Origin: UMGS1474 sp050946775
GTDB lineage: Bacteria; Bacillota; Clostridia; Oscillospirales; Acutalibacteraceae
NCBI GenBank assembly: GCA_050946775.1
Contig: JBMNVL010000114.1
Location: 1 to 5,918, forward strand
Length of the DNA stretch: 5,918 nt
Direction: 5' to 3'
Part shown: positions 5,636 to 5,918 of the stretch, piece by piece
How the letters are laid out: the number at the start of each line of letters is the position of its first letter
Numbering within the stretch: the first letter of the stretch is position 1
Notes under the pieces: generated by a model
What the model saw: only the letters and a program-made list of their open reading frames with translations
Databases searched by the model: none
Told to the model about the DNA's origin: nothing
Program-made: the position numbers and the translations under genes

Positions 5636-5918
5636 ATGGCCAACTTTTGCCAAAGCTGCGGGGCGCCGTTGACGCCCGACAGCAGGTTTTGCCCGGGATG
5701 CGGCTCACCGGTCATGGGGCCGCATCAACCGGCACAGCCCGCACAGCCCGCGCCGCAGGCGCCCGTGGACAATCCGCAGCAGGTTACCCAGACAGTGCGT
5801 CAATATCCGCAACCCCGGCCGTCGGCGCCGCAGCAGTCGGTACAACCGCCGCAGCCGGTGTATCAGCAGCCGCAGCAGCAACCGGCGTATCAGCCGGCAA
5901 AGCCGCCCAAGCCGTCCA
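5636..5918 (+). CDS. Zinc-ribbon protein with Pro/Gln-rich linker (3' end cut by window)
   Basis: ATG at 5636 has a good ribosome site. The frame stays open to the window edge, so 94 full codons are visible. The N-terminal zinc ribbon uses C5, C8, C19 and C22 (FCQSCG and FCPGCG), the same positions and spacing as gene 3 and as inferred for gene 1. From about residue 27 to the window end the protein is almost entirely Pro, Gln, Ala, Val and Tyr (QPAQPAPQ, QQPQQQPAYQP and similar), turning Lys/Pro-rich at the end (AKPPKP). By analogy with gene 1 this linker should lead into a membrane domain beyond the window, but that part is not visible. It is probably a diverged paralogue of genes 1 and 3 at the ribbon level. 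Function unknown. Confidence 0.85.
   Translation, partial: MANFCQSCGAPLTPDSRFCPGCGSPVMGPHQPAQPAQPAPQAPVDNPQQVTQTVRQYPQPRPSAPQQSVQPPQPVYQQPQQQPAYQPAKPPKPS
5732..5749 (+). repeat. 9-bp perfect tandem repeat in the Pro/Gln linker
   Basis: GCACAGCCC is repeated exactly at 5732-5740 and 5741-5749 and encodes AQP-AQP. It is the cleanest part of a longer CAG/CCG-rich low-complexity stretch (about 5730-5918) that encodes the flexible linker of the last gene. Confidence 0.6.

Overview
The window is a single-strand, tightly packed gene cluster of five genes, all on the + strand. Junctions are a 4-base overlap or gaps of 10 to 14 bases, and each gene that starts inside the window has a Shine-Dalgarno sequence at or overlapping the stop of the gene before it. 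I see no promoter, terminator, RNA gene, mobile element or CRISPR array. The first and last genes run off the window, so this is the middle of a longer operon. Strong purine-rich ribosome sites, CxxC zinc-ribbon membrane proteins and fairly GC-rich codon use suggest a GC-rich Bacillota (Clostridia-type, perhaps gut-associated) bacterium. This assignment is an inference from style, not from a marker gene.

Layout: (1) 1-962, a zinc-ribbon protein with a Pro/Gln linker and a Gly-rich multi-pass membrane domain, lacking only about three N-terminal residues. (2) 959-4255, an exported 1098-residue protein with a signal peptide, an N-terminal ectodomain, an Ala/Gly-rich membrane segment followed by a Lys/Arg cluster, a long beta-rich middle, and a helical, Trp-rich, membrane-associated C-terminal third. 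(3) 4268-4984, a two-helix membrane protein with a zinc ribbon at each end. (4) 4995-5621, a two-helix membrane protein with a soluble C-terminal domain whose pattern resembles PH-like bacterial domains. (5) 5636-end, a new zinc-ribbon protein followed by a long Pro/Gln-rich low-complexity linker, cut by the window edge.

Common thread: genes 1, 3 and 5 carry the same zinc ribbon, C-x2-C-x10-C-x2-C, at or very near the N-terminus, and gene 3 repeats it at its C-terminus. Every complete product is predicted to be membrane-bound. The simplest reading is a membrane assembly in which small zinc-ribbon and PH-like partners sit on the cytoplasmic face next to one large exported protein. No catalytic motif is visible in any gene, so a scaffold, sensor or envelope-structure role fits better than an enzyme. 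The biochemical function is unknown to me and I do not assign one. The most notable sequence-level oddity is inside gene 2: its first ~800 bases are visibly richer in A+T than the rest, and the change falls next to an extremely GC-rich, repeat-containing tract that encodes the membrane segment.
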